A stretch of 64,000 nucleotides of DNA from Archilochus colubris (GCA_023079485.1 CM041090.1:6632519-6696518), one strand, 5' to 3'; positions 32,781 through 44,948 are shown, counted from the stretch's first letter. Notes: generated by a model not told the origin, from the letters alone. Numbers and translations: made by a program.

Positions 32781-35700
32781 ACAATATACTCATGTCTGAC
32801 ATTATTTAGATTCCTGTTGCTTTATCTGTGTCACATTCTAGAGACTCTGCTACCATTGTCTGCTTGCATGTGGCTCTCACTTGATACTCCTCAGACACAC
32901 TGAAAGGCACAAAATTTGATTACTACATAAATAAGATTTTTTTCTTAATACACCCAAGGTTGCTATTGTTGTACGTGAACCAGTTCAATGAAATGTACAG
33001 GGGAGTTCTCTCCCACTTTATATTCGGAACAGGTGAAAACCTGAAACATAATTTAAAAACCAATTTCCCCATATTGTTTAAAATAATATGAATTTTTGTT
33101 CAAATAATATGAAAATTTCAAATGGTGTGAATTTTTGTTCTATGAAAACCTCAGAAAAAATTCTACATTCAATCAGTTCATACATTTTTATGACACAATC
33201 ATTCCTCTATAGCTCTTCAGGGTGAAGAAGAATGTCCAGGTCTCACACTTAGGCTTTTCTTGACTGGACAGTTTGACATAAAAATGTAAGATTCTCCCAT
33301 TGGGCCCGTTGTCCAGTGGAGAGACTTTGGCCTCCTCGTGGTACTTCATCAAAGACTAAATTATTTACTATTCCGTTGTGGCTAAATACTAGAGATGAGA
33401 TCTAGAAAAAGTCAGGGATGAGGGAGAGGGAAGTGTCTCCCATCAGAAATGACTCCTGGATAAGTAATCTCTGACAGCCTGGAATTTGTAGGACAGTGTC
33501 CAAACCAGCTGACAGCAAGAGCTGGATGTGAAGGCTGGGGATCTGATTAAAGGATTTAGTACTCTCACCAAGAGGGAGGCAGATTCTGGAGTCATGTTCT
33601 TCCTAGCTTATTGCATGGCTATTGCATGGCAATTGTAGGCTAAGAAGTTTGATTTCAGCTCTGATTTTTCAGATGCTGTGAAATCTTGTTACGAGTTTCT
33701 TAGCATTCAGTACTTTATACCTACTTTATACCTACTTTTGAATCTGAAAATTGCTGTAAAAAGGGCAGTTAGTATTGGAGGTAATGTTAAGTCATTTATT
33801 TCTTGCTTCCTGGGAAGAAAAACTTCTAATGTATTATGCTTTTGCACATTTCTTACTTTCATAGGCAATAAGTCCAGATAATGGGTCTTGAATCAAAAAG
33901 TTGAAGGGCTACAGCCAAGCTATATTGCTTCTCTGTAGTGAAATGAGGCAACCAGGTGCCACTAATTGCCAGGTAGTGGGGATGAGCTTGTGTTAAGCCC
34001 ACCTGTGGCTGATTAGGGCAGGGCCCCTACTGCGCATGAGCAGGATTAGGGGGCCAATAAAAGGTGAGGCTCAAACTCACAGACTCAGCTCAGTCCTGAG
34101 CAAGCCAGCAGAGAGGTCAGTCGCTCTTGGAGCAACAGCACTGATCCAGGCTGGTCAACCCTGAGGGCTATAGGCTCAGAGCACTATTTGTGAGTCTCTG
34201 CTGGAACATCTGGTTGGACCTTGGAGCATCATACCCTAAAAGAGGTTCGTCTTGCTACACTTCTCTTTATCTTGTTTGACTTCCAAGAGATTATGCTTGG
34301 CTGACAAACTGCATGGCAACAACAGCAACAAAAGTTCTGAGTTAAACATCAAAAATAAGATGGGCTTCACTCTTCTACTGGAAGGAACACATGCTAATGG
34401 ATGTGTGTTCTCCACTGAAAGAAGGGGTTGGAGCAAATCAGGTGACAGTTTTGGTGAAGGGAGTATTTGAATAAAATCAACCTGTGATTCTTCCTATCAG
34501 TATCAATGAAGGATGAAACAAGAAAGGAATAGAACTGTCTATGGGAGCTTGGCTTTCCCAGTCAGAGCTCCTCTATGATTACATTAATGGAGAGTCTGTA
34601 CACTCTTAATGGCAAGAAAATTTCTCCTCTAAATCATAAATCTGTGGGCTGGTCCTTTTCTGTTATGACTCTACTGCTCTCCATAGCAATGTTATTCTCC
34701 ACTGCTACAAATGAGAGAGAATAAAAGGCCCTCATTCTTCTCCTTTTAATAAGGAGTCACCCATGCCTGGTATTTACTGATTCTCTAACTCCTTCTCAGT
34801 GTTGGATCCCATCCCCATTTGGCTTCAAACCACTCCTAGACCAGGCAACAAACTGCTTAAAATTTCTGTCCTTGAGCAGCAGCAATATAGCTGTTTGCTG
34901 GCTGTAAATCACACAAAAATATATTCTTGAAGGGAAATTTGAAGGAATTAATGGAATAAAAATCACAGGAGGAGGTTGCTACAGATGTGCATGCACAGAA
35001 AAGCTCAAACTCTTCTTTTTATAGTCAAGATGCTCTTCACAGGAAACAGAAGCAAGACAATGGCCAGGCTTTTCTCAACCCCAGGATTCACATTTTAGCA
35101 CAGTCCTACAGAGAAAAAGGAATTAACTGTAGCATTTGGTTCTACTTCCTATCTCAGTGCTCTTTGAAACCTAGATGCAATTCTGGATAATCTCAAAAGG
35201 CAAGCATAATGTTTTATTTCTATTGTTATATGTATTCACATGCATGGATGGGCACCCATACCAACATATCTGAGCACCTTTACCATGCCTGGTATTTGTA
35301 GGAATTACAAATCAGGTTGTCCATCCTGTCAAACAGGCTGACCCACAGGAGTTCCATACTTACAGAGTGAGCAGAACAGAGGTTAATATCTAATGTCAAT
35401 AAGGAGGAGAACCAGGGAATGAATGTTTGGAAAAAAACCAACAACTTGTGAGCTGGAATCACTAATCCCTTTGACAGGTAGGATTTATTCTTAAGACACA
35501 AAGCTATTTCAAACATCTCTTCCTAAGCAGGTGAGATCTATGCCATCTGTTGGAGAAAGGGTATGAAAAACCAGCCATGATAACAACACATCTCTCCTGG
35601 GAAAAGTGCTGTGCATTCCATAAACATATTGCTATGAATAGAGGACAGCAAGAAAGTCTCTGCATTTTTACTCATTGCAAGGGATAAATGCTTCTCCCTT

Positions 35701-36230
35701 TGTATGTTTTTGGGGCTGGGAGTGCATAATATTACTTCCAAAAGCCAGGATGCTTACCTGAAAAATAGCACTGAACATACTGAAGTACACGTTCTCCCAA
35801 GGAACTCTAATGGAATTGCCCTGTGACTGTTTCCCTTTAGAACCTAGCCCCATAGCAAGACTAAAATAAAAAGGAAGGGGAAAAAAAAAAGTATATTTGA
35901 ATGTGAAACAGGACATCAGGTCTGTCAGACTTGGAAGGAAAGACAGCAGCAGTGCTGGTAGGCAGAGCCTCATCTGGGTGAAAGTGAAGCCAAGGTGCAT
36001 GGCAGCGACTCGGTGTGCTGAGAGTGTCCCACGCCTCAGCACACGAGTGTGGTCACTGAACGGGACACGCACATCCCCCTGACCTGGCTGCAGCCCCTGG
36101 GGCAGGCGGGAGGCTGCAGGGTCTGGAAAACTCCCGCAAAACCCGTGCTGCAGTTCCCAAGAGAGATGAGGTGAGGAGCAGGGATGGTACAAGGCCATCC
36201 CTGCACTGCTGCTCCGAGTGCCCGTCTAGC
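32781..36230. other. PAMR1-SLC1A2 intergenic spacer
   Basis: About 3.4 kb between the PAMR1 poly(A) site and the SLC1A2 CpG island. It contains one solo LTR (33,934-34,259) and otherwise AT-rich sequence with no recognised gene. The short spacing of two same-strand genes matches the compact arrangement at human 11p13. Confidence 0.8.
33928..34265 (+). mobile_element. Solo LTR of an endogenous retrovirus with 6-bp target duplication
   Basis: A 326-bp element from 33,934 to 34,259 begins TGTAG and ends CTACA, perfect 5-bp inverted termini with the TG...CA of retroviral LTRs. It is flanked on both sides by the identical hexamer CTTCTC (33,928-33,933 and 34,260-34,265), a target-site duplication. 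Inside are a CCAAT/TATA-like block ggccaataaaagg (34,052-34,064), which also holds an AATAAA, and a following CT/GA-rich R-U5-like part. No internal retroviral genes are present, so this is the product of LTR-LTR recombination. A 6-bp duplication is typical of class II (beta/alpha-like, ERVK) elements. Orientation is inferred from the TATA-like block. The subfamily was not determined. Confidence 0.88.
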
Positions 36231-36466
36231 CGCAGAGGGTCCCGCCAGAGAGCCCATGGCCCCGGACGTGCCCTCCGCACGCCATACCGGGTGCTGCTGC
36301 ACCAGCACGGTCGCTGCGGGATCAGCCCGCACCCAGCAGCTCCCGTCTGCACGTCTCTGCGGCCCTGCGCCCGCAGCTCAGCCTCCGCTGGCTGCCGGGA
36401 CAGACCGGCCGCGGTGCGGAGCGGGGCGGTGCTGAGGCACGCGGCTTAGCGAGCCGCGCAGGTAGG

Positions 36467-36526
36467 GACGCGGTGCGGGAAGAGGTGCGGGAAGCGTTGC
36501 GGCAAGCTGTGCGGGAAGCGGTGCGG
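36467..36526. repeat. 12-bp GC-rich tandem repeat, five units
   Basis: Five consecutive 12-mers of the type gaagcggtgcgg lie at 36,467-36,526 with one to three changes per unit. The array lies at the left side of the SLC1A2 CpG island. It is not part of a recognised gene. Confidence 0.85.
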
Positions 36527-37491
36527 GGCGAGCCCAGGCGCAGCCGGGGGCGGTGCGAGAGGGCGGAGGGAGGCGTTGCGGTAACCCGCAGGAGCGGACG
36601 CCTCGCACCGGGGCGGTGGCGGCGCGGGGCTGGGGCCACATCCGCCTCTCCCGGGCTCTGCTCCGGGGTCACCCGCACCGCGGCCGCCGTGGGTCCGTGT
36701 GCTGCCCCAGCAGATGCGGCCTCGGGAGCGGCGCCGCCGCCACCTCCCCGGCAGAGGGCAGCACTGAGCCGCACTGCGGCCCTGACCGAGCCCCGCGCAC
36801 TCGCGGCGGCAGCTCCGTCCCCCGCGTGTCCCGCGGTGCGGGGGAAACCCTGGGCTGCCGCCGGGACCTTTCCCACCCTCCGCGGCTGCTTGGCGGAAGG
36901 CATGGCTCTTGCTAAGGGCCGAAGGGGCGGGACCCCGAGACAGCAGCCTAGCGCCGTGTCGTGCTGTGCAGCCTCGGGAGGAGGATGCGGCTGCGGCGCG
37001 GTGGGGCAGGTGGCTCGGTGGTGGAGGGCGGGGAGGAAGCGGCGTGCCCCTCGTCCGGGAGCGGTGCGGGACTCTTCTCCCGGCAGTGTGGTCCCGCGCA
37101 CCAGGGAGCACGAGGTGGCAGCCGGACACCCACGGGGTGATTGAGTTTGGAATTTGCTCCTTCCCGTTGCTCCGGGACGGCCTCTCGGAGCACTGTCGAG
37201 CTCTCCTTGCGGAGGGCCAGGCCTGCCCCGGGGAGGCGGTGGCGGTCGGCGGTGTGCGGGGAGCGGGGCAGGTCGCCGTCGGCCTCCAGTGGCCCTCCCC
37301 CTGCCAGGGGCTCGCCGCCTCCCCCCACCCCCCGCCTCTCCTCTCGCTCCTGTCAAGGAGCCGTTGGGGGATTTATAGGAGTAACAACTACTGGTGATGT
37401 CAGCCCGTGCCTAAAATAGAGAGGGATAGACTGCAAATCCACGGCTCGAGGGCTAAAACCTTCCAATCCAGCCTCAGCCAACACCGCGCCG

Positions 37492-37497
37492 ATGTGA
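37492..37497 (+). promoter_or_regulatory. SLC1A2: Start-stop mini-uORF (ATGTGA) in the presumed SLC1A2 5' UTR
   Basis: An ATG is followed at once by TGA, in cgccgATGTGAag. A second short uORF, ATGTCAGCCCGTGCCTAA, lies at 37,397-37,414 if transcription starts upstream of it. Start-stop elements are known to stall initiating ribosomes; whether this one is in the mRNA depends on the start site. Confidence 0.35.
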
Positions 37498-37511
37498 AGT
37501 CACCCCCACCT

Positions 37512-37515
<4 letters not shown>

Positions 37516-37551
<36 letters not shown>

Positions 37552-37563
37552 CACGCACACGCA
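37516..37563. repeat. (CA)n microsatellite upstream of the SLC1A2 start codon
   Basis: About 24 CA units with a few CG interruptions, ending 320 bp before the SLC1A2 ATG. It probably lies in the 5' UTR or at the transcription start and is expected to vary in length among individuals. Confidence 0.95.
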
Positions 37564-37882
37564 CCCCGCGGAGAGGGGAGGGCGCTGGGATCGCAGCCCC
37601 GGTGCCAGCACCTCCTCACCCCGCCGGACACTGCTGTGCAGCCGCGGGGCAGCAGCGCCGGTCCCCGGGACACCGAGAGCCCTGGCTGGGGCGGCGGGGT
37701 GAGGGAAAGCCGAGGAGCGGAGCCGCCAGATCCTCGCCCCGTGGAGCCCTCGGGATTACAAGCAATCGTGTGCTCTTCCCTGCAAGCCAACGAGTTATCC
37801 CAAAAAAAGCCAAGCTCCTTCGCGCGCTCCTGTCCAAAATAATCTCCCGGACTCTTGAGGAGACAGAGGGGCTTTCGCGACC

Positions 37883-37899
37883 ATGGCGTCGGCAGAAGG
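37883..37899 (+). CDS. SLC1A2: SLC1A2 (EAAT2/GLT-1) first coding exon
   Basis: The sequence gcgaccATGGCGTCGGCAGAAGG followed by gtgagg gives MASAE plus two bases of the next codon. Human EAAT2 begins MASTEGANN, and I recall its first coding exon as equally short. The ATG has an ideal Kozak context (gcgaccATGg) and the donor is AGG followed by gtgagg. SLC1A2 is the sodium-dependent high-affinity glutamate transporter of astrocytes, an eight-transmembrane plasma-membrane trimer that clears synaptic glutamate. None of its membrane segments are encoded here, because exon 2 lies beyond the window. The call rests on this short match, the CpG island and the position directly downstream of PAMR1 on the same strand, as in human. 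Confidence 0.85.
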
Positions 37900-38256
37900 G
37901 TGAGGGGGACCGTCTCTTGGGAGGGAGGAACGGGAAGATGGGGCGGGGGGTGTCAGGCATTGTGCTTTTAGTAACAGTTTCCTGTCATCTGCCTTATTGT
38001 GAGTCCTTGCCCCTCGCTATTCCCTAACGGAATAATACGGGAGCGAGAGGAAACGAGAAGCAGACGTGCCGCATTTAGGAGAGGGAGAGAGGAAAAAAAG
38101 AATTTCAAATATGAGCCACTGAAAAGGTTTCAGTTTTCCTTCCATCACTTCTTTCTTTAACCCCTGGAGGGCATATCAAGCTTAAACCAGTTGCATGAAA
38201 GAAGAGTTCAAGTGAATGATTAGCTCAGAGGTGAAGGCAGGAGCAGCCTTTTAAGT

Positions 38257-38350
38257 ATAATAATTGCAGTAATAGCAATAATGTTAATAATAATAACAAT
38301 AATAAGTGGTAGCAATAATAACAACAATAATAATAAATTACAACAGTAAT
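38257..38350. repeat. Imperfect (AAT)n / (AAC)n trinucleotide tract
   Basis: A/T-rich trinucleotide units (taataataataacaataataa and similar) with interruptions lie just downstream of the SLC1A2 CpG island. The tract is followed at about 38,362-38,371 by a short C run. Confidence 0.85.
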
Positions 38351-41330
38351 TGAGAAGCTGACCCCCCCCCCCTTCTCCTCAGCCACCCGTCTATAAACAG
38401 GCAACAATCAAAACCAACTTCATGAGGAGTTTTGCAATTTTAAAGTTTTTTGCCAAATCAATTGCAGTGCTAGCAAGAGAAATTCTGGGAAGGGTGAAGG
38501 GTTATACAAGAGGCTTTAAAGAAAAATAAACATGGTTCAGCCCTGGTAGCATCCCTTGGAAAGAAACCTTTTTCTCTATTTGTGACAGGATTGCAAGAAT
38601 CAGCTGTTTCCTTGCTCTGGTAGGGCTGGGAGCTTGTTTGGTTTACATAGTAACTGGCAGGAGGAAAGAAAAGAAAATTTTCTTTGATCTCTGGTTGTCC
38701 TCTTATAATACGAGCTAGTATTAGACTGTGATGTGAGCCTCCCCTTTATCCCTGGAGGTTGTCAGGTTGTATCAGCATGATCTGCTCTGGATAGGACTCT
38801 GTGAGGACAGAGTGCAAAAGGGAGCTCTGTTTATATTGCTTTTCTGTCACTCAGGCTGTAAAACTTGCTGAGCAGATTTAAATAACCTGACACATGTCTG
38901 GGAGGGTGTGCACACAAGTGTCCTGGTACCTGGACAAGGGAAGGAATGGGATTTCTGTGGAGTAGCCCCCGAATAGGTGGCTTGGGAGGAGTGAAAAGTT
39001 AGCAAGTATTAGCTTTGTTTGCTTTAGAAAAAGGACAGTCCTCCAGAGCTGACAGAGGGCAAGTCTGTCAAGCTCTTCTGGCTCTTCACTGAACTTTGAC
39101 AGAGGTATCTAACTTACCATTTGCTAGTGCCTTGCCTTCACAGGGAATTTTTGCTCCAGATTAGTACATTCCTGTTTGGGTAGCAGCCCAGCAGTTTAAT
39201 CTGCCCTGTAGCATTTCCTCTGACAATGAAATCACTTAGCTAGATATTGTCAGCAAATGTTTGGAGCTGTGAGGAAGAAGCTTGGAGATGAAGGAGCTAG
39301 CCTAAATCTGTAGGGCAACTCTGTCATTTCTGTCCTTTCTGTATCCTTGGACCACCCCGATTTTAGCTTCCTTTTGGGTGCTCTGGGCATCTGCTGTTTT
39401 CATTCTCACATAAGGCAGCTGTAGGGGTCTATGCTTGTTTTGGAAATGTGAGATTTGTTGTGCAGAGGTTTAATAAGAGGAGACAGGATGAGTGATGGCT
39501 ATGGCAGAGGGGTTTGTCAGTTTTGAATAGAAGAGTTTTAAATGTGTGTAGAAAGAGAGGTGCTTTTAAAAGAAGTTGGCTGAACAGGTGGGTTGAAAAG
39601 GATAAGAGTGCTGTAAACCAGAGAGCTTCCATAGGTGCATGCTTTTGTTTTCCTTATTGGGCAGAGCTAAATTGTCAGGGCAAGAAAAGAAACAAAATGT
39701 TTAGGGTTTGCTTTCAAAATTTTAAACGCAAGTTACCTAGACTAAGACAAGCTGGAACTGTTTATTTGGTATTATTCAACTAGTGCTGAGGAGGAGGTGT
39801 GGAAACCAAGTTGTGTAGGAAGCATTTCACTTGTCAATCCCTTTTTATCATTGGGAAGAACCTCTTCTGAAACTGAATTGTCACCTTTCCCTTCTCTCAA
39901 GTACAAAGTTGAGAATGGAGATAAACTTTACACTCTGACCTAAAGGTCAGCAAACTCAGGCATCTTAAGGATCAACAGGGAAAGTGAATACTGACCAAAA
40001 CAGTGGGGAAAAGGGAGCAGAAAGTGCCTGCTGCTGCAGGCTGAGCAGTGTGTCTCAGGCACACACAGGTACATGGAGAAAGAGCAGCGGGAGGGGAGGA
40101 CAAACTCTATGCACTCTGGGTTTATATCTGATGCCTCAGGATGCTCAGATAGATGTTTTAGTGGAGATCTGAAGTATGTAAGGGGTATATTTTGTTGTGA
40201 TAGAACTACTCCAACCACTTTCTCGGAGTGTGTTATTTCTCCTCTAGGGGAGCTTACATAAAATCTCGGAAGTGGGAGTGTTGGGGGTGTGGCAGGATCC
40301 TTGGTGGACAACAGAAGGCCCCAGTATATACACAGAGGAAAGCAAATCTGTATTCCATTGTTATAGAGGTCTAGGTGATAGAGTCAGAATTTACAAGAAA
40401 ATATTTCCTTATCTGCGGCTTCCCAGTCATCGTTTTGGTTCTTATAATGTCTTGATTAAATCTATCAGTGTATGGAAATTTGCTGCCCAAAACTTTCTGT
40501 TCAATGGGAGAAGTTCAGTTAGTTGAAAATGAGAAATGTCCTCCAGCATGGCCAAATCAGACCCACGTCTCAGCTGGATCTACCTTGCTGAGGTGCCAGA
40601 CAGTGGGGTTTTGCTTTCCTGTTGAATTTCATGTATGTATCTTGACTGATAAGTCTTCCTTTCACAAAATCCCCTGCTACAGATGTCACTACCAAGATGG
40701 ATTTTTGGTGTTTAGCTAATGCTGAAAATGGAAACAAGCTGTTGAAGGAGGAAGGGCTAGAACCGGGTACTGATACTGTTCAGGATTCCTTGTTTTATGT
40801 TTGCTGTTTAAGCATCCTCCTGATGGTCACGACTGAAGACAGGGTGCTGCTGGGAGAAGTGGTCTTCTCAGCTATTCAACATCACCCTTTGTGAGTCCTT
40901 AGCAGAGTTCCAAGATCCATCAATATTGGTTCATATTTACAGATCGCTGTGTCTGGCGTAGGGCTCAGTATCTGATGGGTGAAACCTATGGAGCTTCACT
41001 TGTGGCAGAGCTTTAAGCATTTCCTTTGCTTTTACAGGGTCTGAGAGGACCTAAAGGTTCAGTGATCCAATTGATGCCCTTACTTGACTTCACAACTTTG
41101 AGCAAAGCCCCATACACCTTGCTTCACATGTTTTTGTTACAGCTCTCATCTCTCTCTTTAGAGTTACTAAAAAGGGAAAGAATGCCATACTGTGGTACTG
41201 TTTTGTTTCTTTAAAAAAAAAAACAACACAAAACCCCACAACACATTTGTATAAGTTAGAGACAGGCTTTAGAATTTCAATCAGCTTGTGACTTTGTAAC
41301 TCAGATTTTAAACCTTGAGTGTTTAGATTA

Positions 41331-41354
41331 TTTATTTTATTTTATTTTATTTTA
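41331..41354. repeat. (TTTTA)n simple repeat
   Basis: About five TTTTA units within SLC1A2 intron 1. No function is inferred. Confidence 0.9.
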
Positions 41355-43554
41355 CCTGCTTGAGAGATGCTGTTTTAGATAATCTTAAAAATCTATAGAT
41401 GAGTTTGCATTTTGTATACCTTTGAAGAGTAGGAATTTCATGTCTGAAGTTTGGGTCTGTTCCTGCAAGAATATAGCCACTAGGAGACACTGTCACTGCA
41501 CCTAAGGTAGAGAAAAAAAAAACCAGAAAATAAAGCTGGTGTCTGAGATGGGGTCTCAACCCTATCTATGCAGGTCAGCCCCACAGAAGTCCCACCATGG
41601 CTTTGGCCAGACAGCCCTCTCCTATTTCACAGGCATGGTAAGGGAGTCAGCATGGGCCAGTGGCACTTCCCAGTGGGCAGTTTGGGTTTTATCAGCGTAT
41701 TTTGGAGAGTTTAATAATGCTGATGTGGGTTCTTCAATTTCTGTTGGTCTGAGTGCTAGAGAACAGCCCCAGGGCAGATTTATGAAAAAGCAGAGATGTT
41801 ATTCTTACAGATATATGGTACAGAGTTAACAGTCAAGCCTCTGCCTGTGTTTGCACCCTGATACAAAATGAACCTAGCGAGGTGGAACAGTGCACTGAAA
41901 CATTATTATATTCGAAACTACGGAAGTCTGGGTAATCGCTTAAGTGTCAGGATTTGATCAGTGAAGTAGCTGTAAGTGTTTAACACTTTTATATACACTT
42001 AATAGTGTTTATGTAGTAGGAAATGGCACGGCTGCAGGGCTGGTATTCTGATCGGAGTAGCAGGTGTACAGCATGCAAGCTACACCGGTCCCTGGCTTGA
42101 TGTTTGATTTTATCAATATCTCACAAAACTGGAAATGAAACCTCAACCAAAAAACCCACCTTCTTCCTCTCCAAACTTGATTTTTCCTACATTTTTCTTA
42201 TACACATATCCTCTCTATCTCAAGTTTCACTGTCTTCACAGGCATGAACATCATTTGTCTGTACTACCTGATTAACAAACAATATGAGTTTGGGACACGT
42301 CAGCGAGTGTATAAATTTATTTCTTGAAAATGTCCTATAGATTGTACAGAGGTTTTATTCAAGCTGCTGTTGAAAGATGGTTACTTATCAATTCAACATA
42401 AAGTTAACACAGGAGGCACAAATACCAAATCCCTTACCTGGTGCCCATGCCATGTGGATGCAAGTTAACTCATCAACATTCTTTGAAAAAAACACCAACC
42501 TTAAGAATTAATACATCACTTTTATATTATACAGTTTTAGTCATGCAGCTGTGGTGTTATGGGATCCTGAAGCAGGAGTGCTAAAGCCATTTGCTGCATT
42601 GTGAAGACAGAGCCTGAAAGAAGGTACCCAACACATATTAAACCCCCAGCACAGAGCCCACAGGACACACAGAGGCAAGGCAGAAGGACCAGATTTGTAT
42701 TTCATGGAAGGGTTCAGGCACCTACACAGAAGGGGGGGTTTTCAGCCACAATATATACAACAAACATACCCGCAGATTTCTTGCCATCTGAATTTTTACT
42801 CTGTAATTTCCTTACAAAATTTCTCTAAATGGAAATCTGATGAAATGTGCTGGCACAAATGTTTAGATCCTACATCCTCCAATTGCTCTCACTGTTACTT
42901 TTTTATGGGATTTGAACAACACTAACTCTTTGTTGGATTGGGATGTTTTACCCTGTACTCTTTCTCAGACATCTTGTGGGACAGATGGAGTGGATGTAGC
43001 TTATTAATTAGGTGTATCAGCTGTCACTCTGACCTCATTTCACTGTTGTCTATTGCAAAACTCTCATGGATCTCTGTAAAATAGAATTAGGGTCTACAGA
43101 AGATAATTCATGTTCTTTAATCTGATGACACAGTAGTTCTCATGGCCATAGCCTTCAGTTTGGCCTTGAGCTACACTTTCAAAAATAAGTTGATATTAAT
43201 TCAATTTTTTTCCATATCCATATCCTTACCTAGATGTATGGAGATTAAAATACTTCTTATAAAGCCAGGCAACTTCTTTATTCTGAACTTTCTGGAAAAA
43301 GCAGGTTACAGTATTGGGTTAGATATGGGTAGCCCAAAGAGTGATGGTGCTTCCCTAAGAAATGGCTACAGGTTTCTGCAGTCCTGTTTTACCATAAACA
43401 GACACATGTACCCCCTCTCAGGAACACACTTGCGTTTGTACATGGACAAGGGCACTAACAACTCAGTGTACAAAGCACTACTGTATTTCTATACCTACCT
43501 TTTTTTACTAGCATTTAATTTTTCTTTTTAGTTCATGTTTCTTCATGATCTTCA

Positions 43555-43894
43555 ATGGTTTCAAATATGTAAGGGGTGAGTGTCAGGGAGATGGAGTTAG
43601 GCTTTTCTTAGTGGTGACCAGTGATAGGACAAGGGGTAATGGATGTAAATTGGAGCATAGGAGGTTCAAGTTGAATATTCGAAAAAATTTTTTTACTGTA
43701 AGGGCCCTGGAACAGGCTGCCCAGGGGGGTCGTGGAGTCTCCTTCACTGGAGACATTCAAAACCCGCTTGGACACGTTCCTATGTGATGTACTCTAGGTG
43801 GCCCTGCTCTGGCAGGGGGGTTGGACTAGATGATCTTTCGAGGTCCCTTCCAACCCCAAGGATTCTATGATTCTATGATTCTATGATTCTATGA
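43555..43894 (+). mobile_element. CR1 LINE 3' end with four ATTCTATG tail units, plus orientation
   Basis: The + strand carries a classic CR1 3' end with gccctggaacaggctgcccagg, then ggggggttggactagatgatctttcgaggtcccttccaaccccaagg. It closes in ATTCTATG repeated four times (about 43,862-43,893), the diagnostic avian CR1 terminus. It is well preserved and 5'-truncated at about 340 bp. It is the youngest-looking CR1 in the window. Confidence 0.96.
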
Positions 43895-44801
43895 TCTACA
43901 TAAAGGCTGTCCCAGCCAAGCTCACTAATAACTGTACAGTTTCGAGCAGTGTTTAAAAGGGGTCAGGTTTTCAATCAGATAAGGCTGTTATTAAATCTTC
44001 ACCTCTTACACCGACACGTGGTTGCACGTGGGTTCCTTTTGGGTGTATGTGACAGTGCAGTGTAGGTGGGGGGACACAGAGCCCACAATAACCCTGTAAA
44101 AGTGTGTTTTCTGTAGTAATCCTATTTCAAAGCCTCTTGGTGTACTTAACACTTTAAGACAATTAGCTACAATATGTATCTCAGCATTTGGGAAAGATGC
44201 AGACTAGGTTCAAAGATAGTAAGTTTCTAACTTTTATCTAGAATATATTTGGTCATGTGTAAACAATTCCAAAATGGGGATCCTTTCAAGGGAGAACAAA
44301 AGGAACCATGGCATAAAAGAACTAAGGAGTATCTGCTACTTATAGGCATCTATAGGAGAATGGTGTGAAATTCACAAAACTGCAGTATTTCAGGTTCCCT
44401 GACATATCTGAGACATCAAATTCAGTTGAAGTGTTTTAAAGAAGGTAGAAGGGGAATTAAAAATATATAAATTCTACTTTTAAAAAATAAATGCTTAGTT
44501 TCAGCCCAAACATTTTCATTTTAAATCTATTTTTTCAACTGAAGAAAAGGTCAATGAAAAAAGAAAGACTAAAATGAAATGGTAGGGTCTCCAATACAAA
44601 GGAAAACAACACATCACTGTGTATGAAGGAAACATTTTGGGTTGAATAAAAAAATATTTGTCCTTTTTTTTTTTTCAAATTTTTCTGACAAAACTCAAAA
44701 CATACCTTTTTTAGTGTGACTATGATCTATGTCTTGACTTTTTAAAAATATAACCAAGTCAAAAGTCAGTAATTTTTCTAGACTGTTTTCTTCTCTATAG
44801 C

Positions 44802-44858
44802 CTTTTTTATTATTTTATTTATTTTTATTATTTTATTTATTATTATATATTTTATTTC
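44802..44858. repeat. T/A-rich (TTTAT)n tract
   Basis: Imperfect TTTTATTATTTTATTTA units follow an AT-rich 200-bp region. Simple low-complexity DNA. Confidence 0.85.
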
Positions 44859-44948
44859 TCAACACGAGTTTGACTCTGGGGTATTCCTGTTGGCATTTAG
44901 ATTTATATAACATTATAGAATGATGTTCTTTAGTTTGAGCAGCAGGTC

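Larger units (their letters stand above)
36230..38010 (+). promoter_or_regulatory. SLC1A2: CpG island and promoter region of SLC1A2
   Basis: About 1.8 kb of very CG-rich DNA surrounds the first SLC1A2 exon. Visible elements are GC boxes (ggggcggg at 36,924-36,931 and gggcgggg at 37,026-37,033), a TATA-like TTTATAG at 37,372-37,378 and a CRE/ATF-like TGATGTCA at 37,395-37,402. A CA repeat lies at 37,516-37,563. The transcription start was not identified; if the TATA-like box is used it would fall near 37,400, giving a 5' UTR of about 480 nt. The human EAAT2 transcript also has a long GC-rich 5' UTR. Long frames on both strands here are by-products of GC richness. Confidence 0.85.

Noticed and set aside
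36322..37356. Open frame of 344 codons on the minus strand in the SLC1A2 CpG island
   Set aside because: Arg/Pro/Ala-rich frame in promoter DNA with equally long frames on the other strand; the 12-bp repeat alone accounts for its repetitive SRTAS-type segment.
37407..38027. 206-codon + frame running over the SLC1A2 start region
   Set aside because: It starts at a non-ATG codon, includes the CA repeat as a His/Thr run and reads through the exon 1 donor; the real start is the ATG at 37,883.
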